Assembly: GCF_004341235.1 (NCBI RefSeq)
Contig: NZ_SLUP01000003.1
Coordinates: 434,001-498,000 of the forward strand
Reading direction: 5' to 3'
Length of the DNA: 64,000 bases
Source: Mariniflexile fucanivorans
Lineage (GTDB): Bacteria > Bacteroidota > Bacteroidia > Flavobacteriales > Flavobacteriaceae
Shown: positions 18,479-26,935 of the stretch, piece after piece
Numbering within the stretch: the first letter of the stretch is position 1
How the letters are laid out: the number at the start of each line of letters is the position of its first letter
The notes under the pieces: model-generated
Told to the model about the DNA's origin: nothing
The model's database searches: none
What the model saw: only the letters and a program-made list of their open reading frames with translations
Made by a program: the position numbers and the translations under genes

Positions 18479-20755
18479 TTGAAAAACTTATTTTTCGCAA
18501 GTGTCTTTTTTTTCAGTTTATACTTCGCTCACTCACAACAAGTTTTTAAAGGTAAAATTATTGATAGTGAAAATGGGACACCATTAACCAATGTAACAAT
18601 TAAAAACGCTCAAAATAATAGTGTATATAATTCAAACAATCTGGGTCAATTTGAATTACCAAGTAAAGGAATGTACAATTTTTCAAAAGCTGGATATCAC
18701 GAAAAACAAATTGAGATTTCAAAACCTGAATATATTATTATCCAATTAGAACTAAACCCCTCAAACTTAAATGAAGTTATAGTAAATGCCAATCATATTC
18801 CTCAAAAGCTACAAAAAGCAAACACAACCATAAACATTATAACTTCTAAAGACATTCAACGCGGCAACACTACAAACGTTCTTGATGTTTTAAATAGAGT
18901 TCCAGGTGTTTTTATGCAATCGGGTTCTTTAAACACCAATAAAATTTCTATTCGAGGTATTGGATCGAGAAATCTTTACGGAACTTCAAAAATTAGAGCC
19001 TATTTTCAAGATATACCTTTGACGTCTGGAAACGGAGAAACAACTATTGAAGATTTTGAATTAGGTTCTATTTCGCGTTTCGAAATTATAAAAGGTGCTG
19101 GCTCTAGTATTTATGGTGCAGGACTTGGTGGCACCATTCATTTAATTCCCCAAAATGCTTATCTAAACCAAACGACGGCGCAAAGTGATATATCTTTTGG
19201 ATCATTCGGACTCATGAAAAGCATTTTAAACGTAAATCATGGTAATAAAAAACACAGTTTTCGTGCTGTTTACAGTAATACGCACAGCGACGGATATAGA
19301 GACAACAACAACTACGACAGGCAAACATTTACCATAAACACCAACCATTTTTTAAGTAATAAAGATGATATTACGCTTTTAGGCAGCTATACAGATTTAA
19401 AAGGGTTTATTCCAAGCTCTATTAATGAGAATGATTATTTAAACAATCCTAAAACAGCAGCATTTACTTGGGCACAATCTAAAGGGTATGAAGATTCGAA
19501 ACGTGGTATTCTTGGGCTTTCTTGGAACCATCAATACAACAGCAACACAAAACAAATAACCAGTGTTTTTTCTTCATTTAAAGAAGCTTATGAACCTAGA
19601 CCTTTTGATATTTTAACTGAAAACACATCGGCCATTGGTATTCGAAGTCGTGTTTTAGGCACTTCAAAAAAATTAAATTGGACCCTTGGTGGTGAGTTGT
19701 TTAAAGACATTTATAAATCAAGAAATTATGAAAATCTATACCAAAATCATCCCGAAGGAACTGGTAGTGTGGAAGGTGATAAGTTTTCAGATTTCAAAGA
19801 AAAACGCACCTATTACAACCTCTTTTTTGAAACCAATTATAATCTTTCAGAAAAAACCACATTTTCCGTTGGATTGAATTTCAACAAAACATCTTATAAT
19901 TTAATAGATCGATTTGTAATAGATGAAAATCCAGACCAATCAGGTTCTTATAATTTTAAAGGTATGCTGTCGCCTAAGTTTGGAATTTCACATGTTTTCT
20001 CTCAAAACATAAATATTTATTCCAATGTAAGTCATGGATTTTCACCGCCAACAACTGCTGAAACTTTGTTGCCCGAGGGTTTGATTAATACTAACATAAA
20101 ACCTGAAACAGCATGGAATTTTGAAGTAGGAACACGCTCGGCATTCTTTAACAACCGCTTACAATGTAATTTAGCTTTATATAGATTAGATGTTCGAGAT
20201 CTTTTAGTACCTAGACGTACAGGCAACGACCAATTTATTGGCGTAAATGCCGGTAGAACCCTGCATAATGGATTGGAAATGGTATTGAAATATCAATGGC
20301 TGCAATCGAAAAACACCTCTATAAACCATTATGTTTCATATACGCTTAACGATTTTAAATTTAAAGAATTTATTGATGATGGCAACAATTTCTCAGGAAA
20401 CAAATTAACGGGCGTACCATCAAACTTACTTAATACTGGTATAGACTTTGATACTGAATTAGGTTTTTTTGTAACCATTAATTACCAATACCTTGGACGT
20501 ATACCTATGACAGATAGCAATACACTTTTTACTGACAGCTACAGTTTAACAAACTTCAAATTAGGCTACAAACACCACATCAATAAAAACCTTAAATTGA
20601 ACGCTTACTTTGGTATAAATAATATGTTAGATAAACATTATGCATCGCAAATACTAATTAATGCAATAGGTTTTGGTGGTAGCGCCCCCAGATATTATTA
20701 TCCAGGAAATCCTGTTAATTATTATACCGGAATAAACATAAGTTACCTATTTTAG
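18479..20755 (+). CDS. TonB-dependent receptor with TTG start, possible PQQ importer
   Basis: 758 residues starting at TTG; no in-frame ATG gives a signal peptide, while TTG yields MKNLFFASVFFFSLYFAHS, a clean signal. Then a short carboxypeptidase-regulatory-like domain (FKGKIIDSENGTPLTN), a plug (about 105-225, DVLNRVPGVFMQSG and ISIRGIGSRN) and a barrel ending YYTGINISYLF. This is a classical TonB receptor, not a SusC. Twenty-nine bases downstream is a PQQ-type sugar dehydrogenase and then a cytochrome c. No SusD partner is present. The neighbours suggest uptake of the PQQ cofactor, as known for PqqU (YncD) of E. coli; siderophore uptake remains possible. Confidence 0.88.
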   Translation: MKNLFFASVFFFSLYFAHSQQVFKGKIIDSENGTPLTNVTIKNAQNNSVYNSNNLGQFELPSKGMYNFSKAGYHEKQIEISKPEYIIIQLELNPSNLNEVIVNANHIPQKLQKANTTINIITSKDIQRGNTTNVLDVLNRVPGVFMQSGSLNTNKISIRGIGSRNLYGTSKIRAYFQDIPLTSGNGETTIEDFELGSISRFEIIKGAGSSIYGAGLGGTIHLIPQNAYLNQTTAQSDISFGSFGLMKSILNVNHGNKKHSFRAVYSNTHSDGYRDNNNYDRQTFTINTNHFLSNKDDITLLGSYTDLKGFIPSSINENDYLNNPKTAAFTWAQSKGYEDSKRGILGLSWNHQYNSNTKQITSVFSSFKEAYEPRPFDILTENTSAIGIRSRVLGTSKKLNWTLGGELFKDIYKSRNYENLYQNHPEGTGSVEGDKFSDFKEKRTYYNLFFETNYNLSEKTTFSVGLNFNKTSYNLIDRFVIDENPDQSGSYNFKGMLSPKFGISHVFSQNINIYSNVSHGFSPPTTAETLLPEGLINTNIKPETAWNFEVGTRSAFFNNRLQCNLALYRLDVRDLLVPRRTGNDQFIGVNAGRTLHNGLEMVLKYQWLQSKNTSINHYVSYTLNDFKFKEFIDDGNNFSGNKLTGVPSNLLNTGIDFDTELGFFVTINYQYLGRIPMTDSNTLFTDSYSLTNFKLGYKHHINKNLKLNAYFGINNMLDKHYASQILINAIGFGGSAPRYYYPGNPVNYYTGINISYLF

Positions 20756-20784
20756 CTAAATTTATAACAAAAAAACAATAAAAC

Positions 20785-21909
20785 ATGAAACAGATACATC
20801 TTTTACTGGCAATACTTCTAGTCTCATTTTACTCGTGTGCACAACAAACTGAATCTTCGGTAAAAGCTGAAGATCCAAAAACTGTAAACTATACTACCGA
20901 ATTAGTGGTTTCAGACATAAATATCCCTTGGGGCATTGCTTTTTTACCAGATGGCAGCATGCTAATCACAGAAAAATCAGGAGAACTCATTCATTTTAAA
21001 AATGACGAAAAAACTTTAATTGAAGGTGTTCCTGAAATTTATGTGCGTGGTCAAGGTGGTTTTATGGACATTAAATTACACCCAAAATACGAAACAAACG
21101 GCTGGATTTATCTCTCTTACGCTTCCGCGGAAGGTGAAGGTGATGGTGGCAATACAGCCATTATGCGAGCCAAATTAAACAACAATACGTTAGTTGAGAA
21201 AGAAGTACTTTACAAAGCTGAACCAAACACTAAAAAAGGGCAACATTTTGGATCTAGAATAGCTTTTGATTACGATGGGTATTTGTATTTCTCTATTGGC
21301 GAACGTGGTGAACGTGATGTAAATCCGCAAGATATCACTCTAGATTGTGGTAAAATTTACAGACTTCATGACGATGGACGCATTCCTTCAGACAACCCAT
21401 TTGTGGATGTGCCTAATGCAAAAAAAGCCATTTATTGTTATGGCAATAGAAATCCGCAAGGCTTAATAAAAAATCCAGAGACAGGCGACATTTGGGAACA
21501 CGAACATGGACCAAAAGGAGGTGACGAAATAAACATCATACAAAAAGGGAAAAACTATGGATGGCCAGTGATATCGTATGGCATCAATTATAGTGGCACA
21601 CCGTTTACAGATATTACCGAAAAAGATGGTATGGAACAACCCATTTTTTATTGGGTACCCTCTATTGCACCTAGCGGAATGGCTTTTGTAACATCAAACA
21701 AATACCCCGATTGGAAAGGTAATTTACTAGTGGGGTCGCTCAAGTTTGAATATTTGGAACGCCTAGTTTTAAACAACGGAAAAGTAGTTAAACGTGAAAA
21801 ATTATTGGATAAAATGGGTCGTGTTAGAGATGTAATTGAAGCTCCAGATGGGTTTATTTATGTAGCTATAGAAGGTAAAGGCATTGTTAAAATCGTTCCA
21901 AAAAAATAG
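20785..21909 (+). CDS. PQQ-dependent aldose sugar dehydrogenase (YliI/Asd-like) lipoprotein
   Basis: 374 residues. The N-terminus MKQIHLLLAILLVSFYSC is a lipoprotein signal. The body matches the six-bladed propeller of soluble-glucose-dehydrogenase/YliI enzymes: IPWGIAFLPDGSMLITEK near the start, GQGGFMDIKLHP, the catalytic-histidine region GQHFGSRIAFD, IYRLHDDGRIPSDNPF, GNRNPQGL and EHEHGPKGGDEIN. It should oxidise aldose sugars at C1 in the periplasm and pass electrons to an acceptor; the cytochrome gene 13 bases downstream is the obvious one. No pqq biosynthesis genes are seen in this window, so the cofactor may come from outside. Confidence 0.88.
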   Translation: MKQIHLLLAILLVSFYSCAQQTESSVKAEDPKTVNYTTELVVSDINIPWGIAFLPDGSMLITEKSGELIHFKNDEKTLIEGVPEIYVRGQGGFMDIKLHPKYETNGWIYLSYASAEGEGDGGNTAIMRAKLNNNTLVEKEVLYKAEPNTKKGQHFGSRIAFDYDGYLYFSIGERGERDVNPQDITLDCGKIYRLHDDGRIPSDNPFVDVPNAKKAIYCYGNRNPQGLIKNPETGDIWEHEHGPKGGDEINIIQKGKNYGWPVISYGINYSGTPFTDITEKDGMEQPIFYWVPSIAPSGMAFVTSNKYPDWKGNLLVGSLKFEYLERLVLNNGKVVKREKLLDKMGRVRDVIEAPDGFIYVAIEGKGIVKIVPKK

Positions 21910-21922
21910 AAATTATTACAAC

Positions 21923-22324
21923 ATGAAATCATATTTATTAGGTATTCTCATTTCACTTTCATTCATATTTACAAGCAATTCTCAAACCAGTGCCTTAAAG
22001 GAAAGTATGGACCGTGGTAAAGATATTTATACCGATTTTTGTATGACTTGCCATTTACCTTTGGGTGAAGGTGTTAAAAATGTATTTCCTCCTTTAGCAA
22101 AATCAGATTACCTACTTAAAAACAGAGAGGCTAGCATTAGAGCCATTAAGTTTGGTTTGCAAGGTGAAATCACAGTAAATGGCATAAAGTATAACAACGT
22201 TATGGCGCCTTTGGGTTTAAGCGACGATGAAATTGCTGACGTCATGAACTATATTACTAACAGTTGGGGCAATAAAAACGACAAAATAGTTACTGAAGCA
22301 GAGGTTTCAAAAATCAAAAAATAA
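21923..22324 (+). CDS. periplasmic c-type cytochrome
   Basis: 133 residues from the ATG at 21923. The reading frame extends back to 21884 inside the previous gene, but only this ATG gives a proper signal peptide (MKSYLLGILISLSFIFTSNS). One haem site CMTCH (Cys40, Cys43, His44) and a likely axial methionine in NNVMAPLGL near residue 94 mark a class I cytochrome c. The spacing to the sugar dehydrogenase stop is 13 bases. It is the likely electron acceptor of that enzyme, feeding the respiratory chain. Confidence 0.9.
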   Translation: MKSYLLGILISLSFIFTSNSQTSALKESMDRGKDIYTDFCMTCHLPLGEGVKNVFPPLAKSDYLLKNREASIRAIKFGLQGEITVNGIKYNNVMAPLGLSDDEIADVMNYITNSWGNKNDKIVTEAEVSKIKK

Positions 22325-22390
22325 AATAAGACACAGTAATTGATTTTCATTTAACTAACTTTGTAACGGGTTAATTAAACAACATTACAC

Positions 22391-23002
22391 ATGCTTATTA
22401 TAGGAATTGCTGGCGGAACGGGTTGCGGCAAAACAACCGTTGTAAATCAAATACTTAACGAACTTCCAGAAGGTGAAGTTGGTGTAATTTCTCAAGATTC
22501 TTATTATAACGACACCTCACATTTAAGCTACGATGAACGCATCAACATCAATTTCGACCATCCAAGATCCATCGATTTTGAACTTTTAGAAAATCATCTT
22601 AAAGAATTAAAAAAAGGAATTCCCATACACCAACCAGTCTATTCGTTCGTTAAACATAATAGAACAGGCGACACTATTTTAACACACCCCAGAAAGGTGA
22701 TGATTGTGGAAGGTATTTTAATTTTAACACATCCTGAATTGCGGGACATGTTCGACATTAAAATTTTTGTACATGCCGATACTGACGAACGATTGATACG
22801 CCGACTGAAACGCGATATCTCCGAACGTGGCAGAGATTTAGATGAAGTATTATCGCGTTACCAAAACACACTAAAACCCATGCATATTCAGTTTATAGAA
22901 CCTATGAAAGAGTACGCAGACATCATAATACCAAACAACAAACACAACATCGTAGCGGTAGATATTGTTCGTACCATTATTAATAACAAGCTAAAACCAT
23001 GA
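22391..23002 (+). CDS. udk: uridine kinase
   Basis: 203 residues. P-loop GIAGGTGCGKTT (residues 5-16), the SQDSYY segment, FDHPRSIDF, and the EGILIL and RRLKRDISERGRD segments are those of uridine/cytidine kinases of the PRK family. It makes UMP and CMP from the nucleosides in pyrimidine salvage. A TAACTTTG -7-like element lies at 22356-22363. First gene of an operon whose next gene starts within its last codons (ATGA overlap at 22999-23002). Confidence 0.94.
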   Translation: MLIIGIAGGTGCGKTTVVNQILNELPEGEVGVISQDSYYNDTSHLSYDERININFDHPRSIDFELLENHLKELKKGIPIHQPVYSFVKHNRTGDTILTHPRKVMIVEGILILTHPELRDMFDIKIFVHADTDERLIRRLKRDISERGRDLDEVLSRYQNTLKPMHIQFIEPMKEYADIIIPNNKHNIVAVDIVRTIINNKLKP

Positions 23003-23322
23003 CCTTTTTTAAACATAAAATATTTAAACCGTTTAAAAATATATTCATACTTATTTTGGCGGTATTTTTAGTTTGGATGCTCTTTTTTGATGCCAATTCA
23101 TGGTTAATCCATCATGAATTAAATACAGATATTGATGCTTTGGAAAGTGAAAAAGAATACTATAAAAAAGAAATAGAAAAAGATAACAAAGCCATTAAAG
23201 CCTTAAATACTAAAGATGGTTTAGAAAAATTTGCTCGTGAAGAATACTATATGAAGCGTGACAATGAAGAAATTTATATTATTGAATATGAAGATAGCCT
23301 AAAAACCAAAAAAGATGAGTGA
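22999..23322 (+). CDS. septum formation initiator family protein (DivIC/FtsB-like)
   Basis: 107 residues. One membrane helix (about 14-31), then a coiled coil (about 40-75, rich in Glu and Lys) and a C-terminal GLEKFAREEYYMKRDNEE segment, which is the conserved DivIC/FtsB tail. It acts in the divisome between early and late division proteins. Its start overlaps the uridine kinase stop by 4 bases and its end overlaps mutA by 8, so expression is coupled along the operon. Confidence 0.88.
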   Translation: MTFFKHKIFKPFKNIFILILAVFLVWMLFFDANSWLIHHELNTDIDALESEKEYYKKEIEKDNKAIKALNTKDGLEKFAREEYYMKRDNEEIYIIEYEDSLKTKKDE

Positions 23323-24682
23323 TGGTTTATTTGATGAATTCAATGCAGTTTCAGCAAGACAATGGAAACAAAAAATCCAATTTGATTTACAAGGTGCAGA
23401 TTATAATGAAACACTTATTTGGAAAAGCAACGAAGATATTTCGGTAAAACCATTTTATAATGCTGAAGATATAAAAACGCTACCTGAAGTTTCAAACACC
23501 AAAGCAACCCAATGGCGAATTTGTCAAACTATTTTCGTTGCTGACGTTGAAAAATCAAGCAAAAAAGCATTAAAAGCTATTGAACGCGGTGCAGAAAGCA
23601 TTAAATTCATTATTCCAAACGAAGATATTTCTATTCAAAATTTATTAGAAGATCTTTTCTATATTCCTATTTTATTAGAACTCCAATTTCTTTCAGAATC
23701 TTTTATTGAAAAAGCACTTAGTATTTCCGCGAAAGCGCAAATTTATGTTCAAACAGATATTATTGGAAATTTAGCATATTCTGGAAATTGGTTTCTTAAT
23801 ATGAATGATGATTTTTCCAAATTTAAAACCATCATTAAACAAACAAATTCTTTTAATATTAATGGTGTATTATACCAAAATGCTGGGGCAACTATGGTAC
23901 AACAATTGGCTTATACCCTAGCCCATGCCAACGAATATTTAAATGCTATTGATGGCGATTTTAATTCAGAAACTAAACAAACCTTTCAAATAAATTTTGA
24001 AATAGCTGTGGGTTCCAATTATTTTTTTGAAATAGCAAAACTACGTGCACTAAGAATACTCTGGAACACTTTAGCTTCAGAATACCAAATAAACACGCAA
24101 TGCCACATTAGTGTAACACCAACAAAACGCAATAAAACGCTATACGATTACAATACTAATTTGTTACGAACCACCACCGAATGTATGAGTGCTATACTTG
24201 GTGGCGCCAACACTATTTGCAATTTACCTTTTGATGCCTTTTACAAAAAAATCAATGCGTTTAGTGAACGAATGGCTAGAAATCAGCTTTTAATTTTGAA
24301 ACATGAAAGCTATTTTGACAAGGTAAATAACCCATCAGACGGTGCTTATTATATAGAATCATTAACCCATCAACTTGCTGAAAAATCCTTAATTCTTTTC
24401 AAAGACATAGAAAAAAATGGTGGTTTTTTAGCACAACTCAAAGAAGGCACTATTCAACGAAAAATTAAAGAAAGTGCCGCAAAAGAACAGCAACAATTTA
24501 ATGATGCTGAAATTGTTTTAGTAGGCACTAATAAACACACAAACTCTAAAGATGTTATGAAAAACGAACTGGAACTTTATCCGTTCGTGAAAACACATCA
24601 AAGAAAAACGTTAATTGAACCCATTATTGAAAAACGCTTAGCAGAAACTATAGAACAAACCAGATTAAAAAATGAAGATTGA
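23315..24682 (+). CDS. mutA: methylmalonyl-CoA mutase small subunit (MutA)
   Basis: 455 residues, the usual length for the flavobacterial small subunit, which has the mutase barrel but is not catalytic and lacks a B12 domain motif. It begins LFDEFNAVSARQWKQKIQ, has YQNAGATMVQQLAYTLAHANEY (partner to the large-subunit YHMQEAGA segment) and DGAYYIESLTHQLAEKSL. It pairs with the large subunit to interconvert methylmalonyl-CoA and succinyl-CoA in propionate and branched-chain metabolism. The next gene starts one base after its stop. Because the large subunit here is broken, the present role of this subunit is open. Confidence 0.88.
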   Translation: MSDGLFDEFNAVSARQWKQKIQFDLQGADYNETLIWKSNEDISVKPFYNAEDIKTLPEVSNTKATQWRICQTIFVADVEKSSKKALKAIERGAESIKFIIPNEDISIQNLLEDLFYIPILLELQFLSESFIEKALSISAKAQIYVQTDIIGNLAYSGNWFLNMNDDFSKFKTIIKQTNSFNINGVLYQNAGATMVQQLAYTLAHANEYLNAIDGDFNSETKQTFQINFEIAVGSNYFFEIAKLRALRILWNTLASEYQINTQCHISVTPTKRNKTLYDYNTNLLRTTTECMSAILGGANTICNLPFDAFYKKINAFSERMARNQLLILKHESYFDKVNNPSDGAYYIESLTHQLAEKSLILFKDIEKNGGFLAQLKEGTIQRKIKESAAKEQQQFNDAEIVLVGTNKHTNSKDVMKNELELYPFVKTHQRKTLIEPIIEKRLAETIEQTRLKNED

Positions 24683-24683
24683 A

Positions 24684-26396
24684 ATGAGTAGAAAAAATCT
24701 TCAACATATTGTTTTAAAGACGGAAGTCGAAAGCCAGAAAACAGAGTTATCCGAAACGTTTACAACTTCAGAAGGTATTGCTATAAAATCAACCTATTCA
24801 AAAGAAGATATTGAACACTTAGAACACCTCCATTTTGCAGCCGGTATCGCGCCAAACCTTCGCGGATCTTACAGCACCATGTATGTTCAAAAACCTTGGA
24901 ACATCAAACAATATGAAGGTTTTTATACAGTAGATGAAAGCAATGCTTCTTACAAACGTCATTTAGAAGTTGGACAAAAAGAACTTTTCGTTGCCTTCGA
25001 TGTAGCCACATACCGAAGTTATGATAGTGACCATAAAGTTGATATAGGAGATATTGAAAAAGTTCATGGCTCCATGGATTCGGTAGAGGACATGAAATTA
25101 CTTTTCGATCAAATTCCAATGGATAAAATGAGTATCTCTATAACCTTGAATGATAACATTTTACCAATTATGGCATTTTATATGGTTGCAGCAGAAGAGC
25201 AAGATGTAAAATTAGAACAGCTTTCGGGCACTATTCAAAATGATGTTTTAAAGGAATTTATGGTTAAAAATAACTACATCTACCCTCCAAAAGCATCAAT
25301 GAAAATTATTACGGAAATTTTTGAGTATACAAGTAAACACATGCCAAAATTTAGCAGCATCAGTATTTCAGGATATCATATGCAAGAGGCTGGTGCTACA
25401 TGCGATATGGAACTGGCTTACACCTTGGCTCATGGATTGGAATGCATAAGAAAAGGTTTGAAAGCAGGTATGGATATTGACTCCTTGGCTCCTCGCCTTT
25501 CATTCTTTTGGGCTATTGGTATGAATCATTTTATGGAAATTGCCAAAATGCGAGCAGCACGTATGTTATGGGCAAAATTAGTTAAACAGTTCCATCCTAA
25601 AAATGAAAAATCTCTTATTTTAAGAACACATTGTCAAACCTCTGGATCGAGTTTAAAAAAGCAAGATCCTTTCAACAATATGGCACGAACTACTGTTGAA
25701 GCTTCATCTGCAGTTTTTGGTGGAACGCAAAGTTTACACACCAATACCTTAGATGAAGCCATGGCCTTACCAACCGATTTTTCTACTCGAATGGCTCTAA
25801 ATACACAGCTTTTTTTACAAGAAGAAACACAAATAACAAAAACAGTAGATCCTTGGGCGGGAAGCTTTTATGTAGAAAAACTAACCCATGACATTGCCCA
25901 AAAAGCATGGATATTAATTGAAGAAATTGAAACTTTTGGAGGCATGACCAAAGCTATTGAAGCTGGCATTCCACAAAAGCATATTGAACAAGCCGCTACA
26001 AAAAAACAAGCACGCATCGACTCCTATCAAGATATTATTGTAGGTGTTAATAAATTCAATCTTAAAAAAGAAGACACTATTACAACCCTTGGGGTTGATA
26101 ATGAAACGGTTCGGAAACAACAAATGGAGCGTTTAAATAAAATTAAAGCTGAAAGAAATTCTGAAAAAGTAAAAGATGCGTTATTAAAATTAAAAGAAGC
26201 AGCAAAATTTTCTTTAAATTTGAATAATTCTGGCTCCGATAAGCATAAAGCAAAGGAATTAAGTGGTTCTCAACAAGATGGGAGTAAAAATTTACTAGTT
26301 TTTGCTATGGAAGCAGCTCGCCAACGTGCAACACTTGAAGAAATTAGTGATACCCTTGAGACTGTTTTTGGAAGTTATAAAGCTGAAATAAAATAA
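24684..26396 (+). CDS. methylmalonyl-CoA mutase large subunit, catalytic part only, with altered active-site residues
   Basis: 570 residues from the ATG at 24684 (MSRKNLQHI, the family's usual start; the frame opens at 24672). It covers the substrate barrel and linker, then stops at TAA (26394-26396) where family members continue into the B12 domain. Compared with the Propionibacterium enzyme (offset 12, from memory), Tyr89, Gln197 and His244 are kept (Tyr77, Gln185, His232). Arg82, Thr85, Arg87 and the substrate-carboxylate Arg207 are replaced by Lys70, Asn73, Lys75 and Lys195. A longer, Ser/Lys-rich linker lies at about 510-540. Either a decaying gene or a mutase-derived protein with another job. 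Confidence 0.8.
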   Translation: MSRKNLQHIVLKTEVESQKTELSETFTTSEGIAIKSTYSKEDIEHLEHLHFAAGIAPNLRGSYSTMYVQKPWNIKQYEGFYTVDESNASYKRHLEVGQKELFVAFDVATYRSYDSDHKVDIGDIEKVHGSMDSVEDMKLLFDQIPMDKMSISITLNDNILPIMAFYMVAAEEQDVKLEQLSGTIQNDVLKEFMVKNNYIYPPKASMKIITEIFEYTSKHMPKFSSISISGYHMQEAGATCDMELAYTLAHGLECIRKGLKAGMDIDSLAPRLSFFWAIGMNHFMEIAKMRAARMLWAKLVKQFHPKNEKSLILRTHCQTSGSSLKKQDPFNNMARTTVEASSAVFGGTQSLHTNTLDEAMALPTDFSTRMALNTQLFLQEETQITKTVDPWAGSFYVEKLTHDIAQKAWILIEEIETFGGMTKAIEAGIPQKHIEQAATKKQARIDSYQDIIVGVNKFNLKKEDTITTLGVDNETVRKQQMERLNKIKAERNSEKVKDALLKLKEAAKFSLNLNNSGSDKHKAKELSGSQQDGSKNLLVFAMEAARQRATLEEISDTLETVFGSYKAEIK

Positions 26397-26403
26397 TTTT
26401 TAG

Positions 26404-26874
26404 GTGTATAATAAAGAAATAAAAGATGATGCCTCACTTAAGAAGGCTCAAGAATTAGCAGATATTTTTGCTGAACAAGAAGGTAGAAGGCCTCGTATTA
26501 TGATTGCTGAAATGGGAAAAGCTAGTCATGATCATGGAACTAAAATTTTAGCTACAGGTTTTGCCGATGTGGGGTTTGATGTTGATATTGGTTCACTTTT
26601 TCAAACAGCAAAAGAAGTAGCAAAACAAGCTATTGAAAATGATGTACATGTTTTAGGAATTTCAGTTCAAATTATTGATTATAAAACCCTTGTACCACAA
26701 ATTATTGAAGAACTTAAAAAGTATGGTTGCGATTATATTATGGTTATTGTTTGTGGCGTCATACCAAAGCAAGATTATCCTTTTTTACTAAACGTTGGAA
26801 CTACTTGTATCTTTGACCCAGACACTAAAATTAGTGATACTGCTATTGAGATTTTAGAAATTTTAATAGAATAA
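26404..26874 (+). CDS. detached B12-binding domain of methylmalonyl-CoA mutase with eroded cobalamin motifs
   Basis: 156 residues in the +1 frame relative to the large subunit, opening at GTG (26404). It aligns end to end with the C-terminal cobalamin domain of MutB: GRRPRIMIAEMG, FADVGFDVDIGSLFQT, KTLVPQIIEELKKYG. The normal KMGQDGHDRG reads EMGKASHDHG. So the catalytic-support Lys604 is Glu36 and the Asp608 of DxHxxG is Ala40, while the axial His610 (His42) stays. SxL reads SxQ (Leu to Gln89), and the GG pair reads CG (Cys117). Either a free subunit translated from GTG or the 3' half of a broken gene. Confidence 0.72.
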   Translation: MYNKEIKDDASLKKAQELADIFAEQEGRRPRIMIAEMGKASHDHGTKILATGFADVGFDVDIGSLFQTAKEVAKQAIENDVHVLGISVQIIDYKTLVPQIIEELKKYGCDYIMVIVCGVIPKQDYPFLLNVGTTCIFDPDTKISDTAIEILEILIE

Positions 26875-26877
26875 AAT

Positions 26878-26915
26878 TGAAACGCCAATTTGTATTTTAA
26901 CAAATTGGCGTTTTT
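26878..26915. terminator. bidirectional terminator between the mutase operon and the M16 peptidase gene
   Basis: aacgccaatttg (26881-26892) and caaattggcgtt (26901-26912) form a 12-bp stem with an 8-base loop, followed by T on the plus strand and preceded by A-rich sequence for the minus strand. It sits between two convergent genes. Confidence 0.85.
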
Positions 26916-26935
26916 AACAATTACTATTAAGAAAA

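Larger units (their letters stand above)
24684..26874 (+). pseudogene. mutB: possible mutB pseudogene spanning both fragments
   Basis: Together the two frames make one full-length large subunit (about 720 residues). The junction AAA TAA TTT TTA GGT GTA TAA TAA fits an ancestral linker of the type IK-S-F-S-GVY if a serine codon TCA became TAA and two bases were lost from a TATATA run. Two separate lesions within 16 bases, plus lost cobalamin residues, argue against a single sequencing error. No other stop interrupts 2.2 kb, which argues against long neutral decay, so the pseudogene reading is only one option. Confidence 0.5.

Noticed and set aside
22325-22390. Cobalamin riboswitch before the mutase operon
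   Set aside because: The 66-base gap is too short and shows no B12-box-like conserved core.
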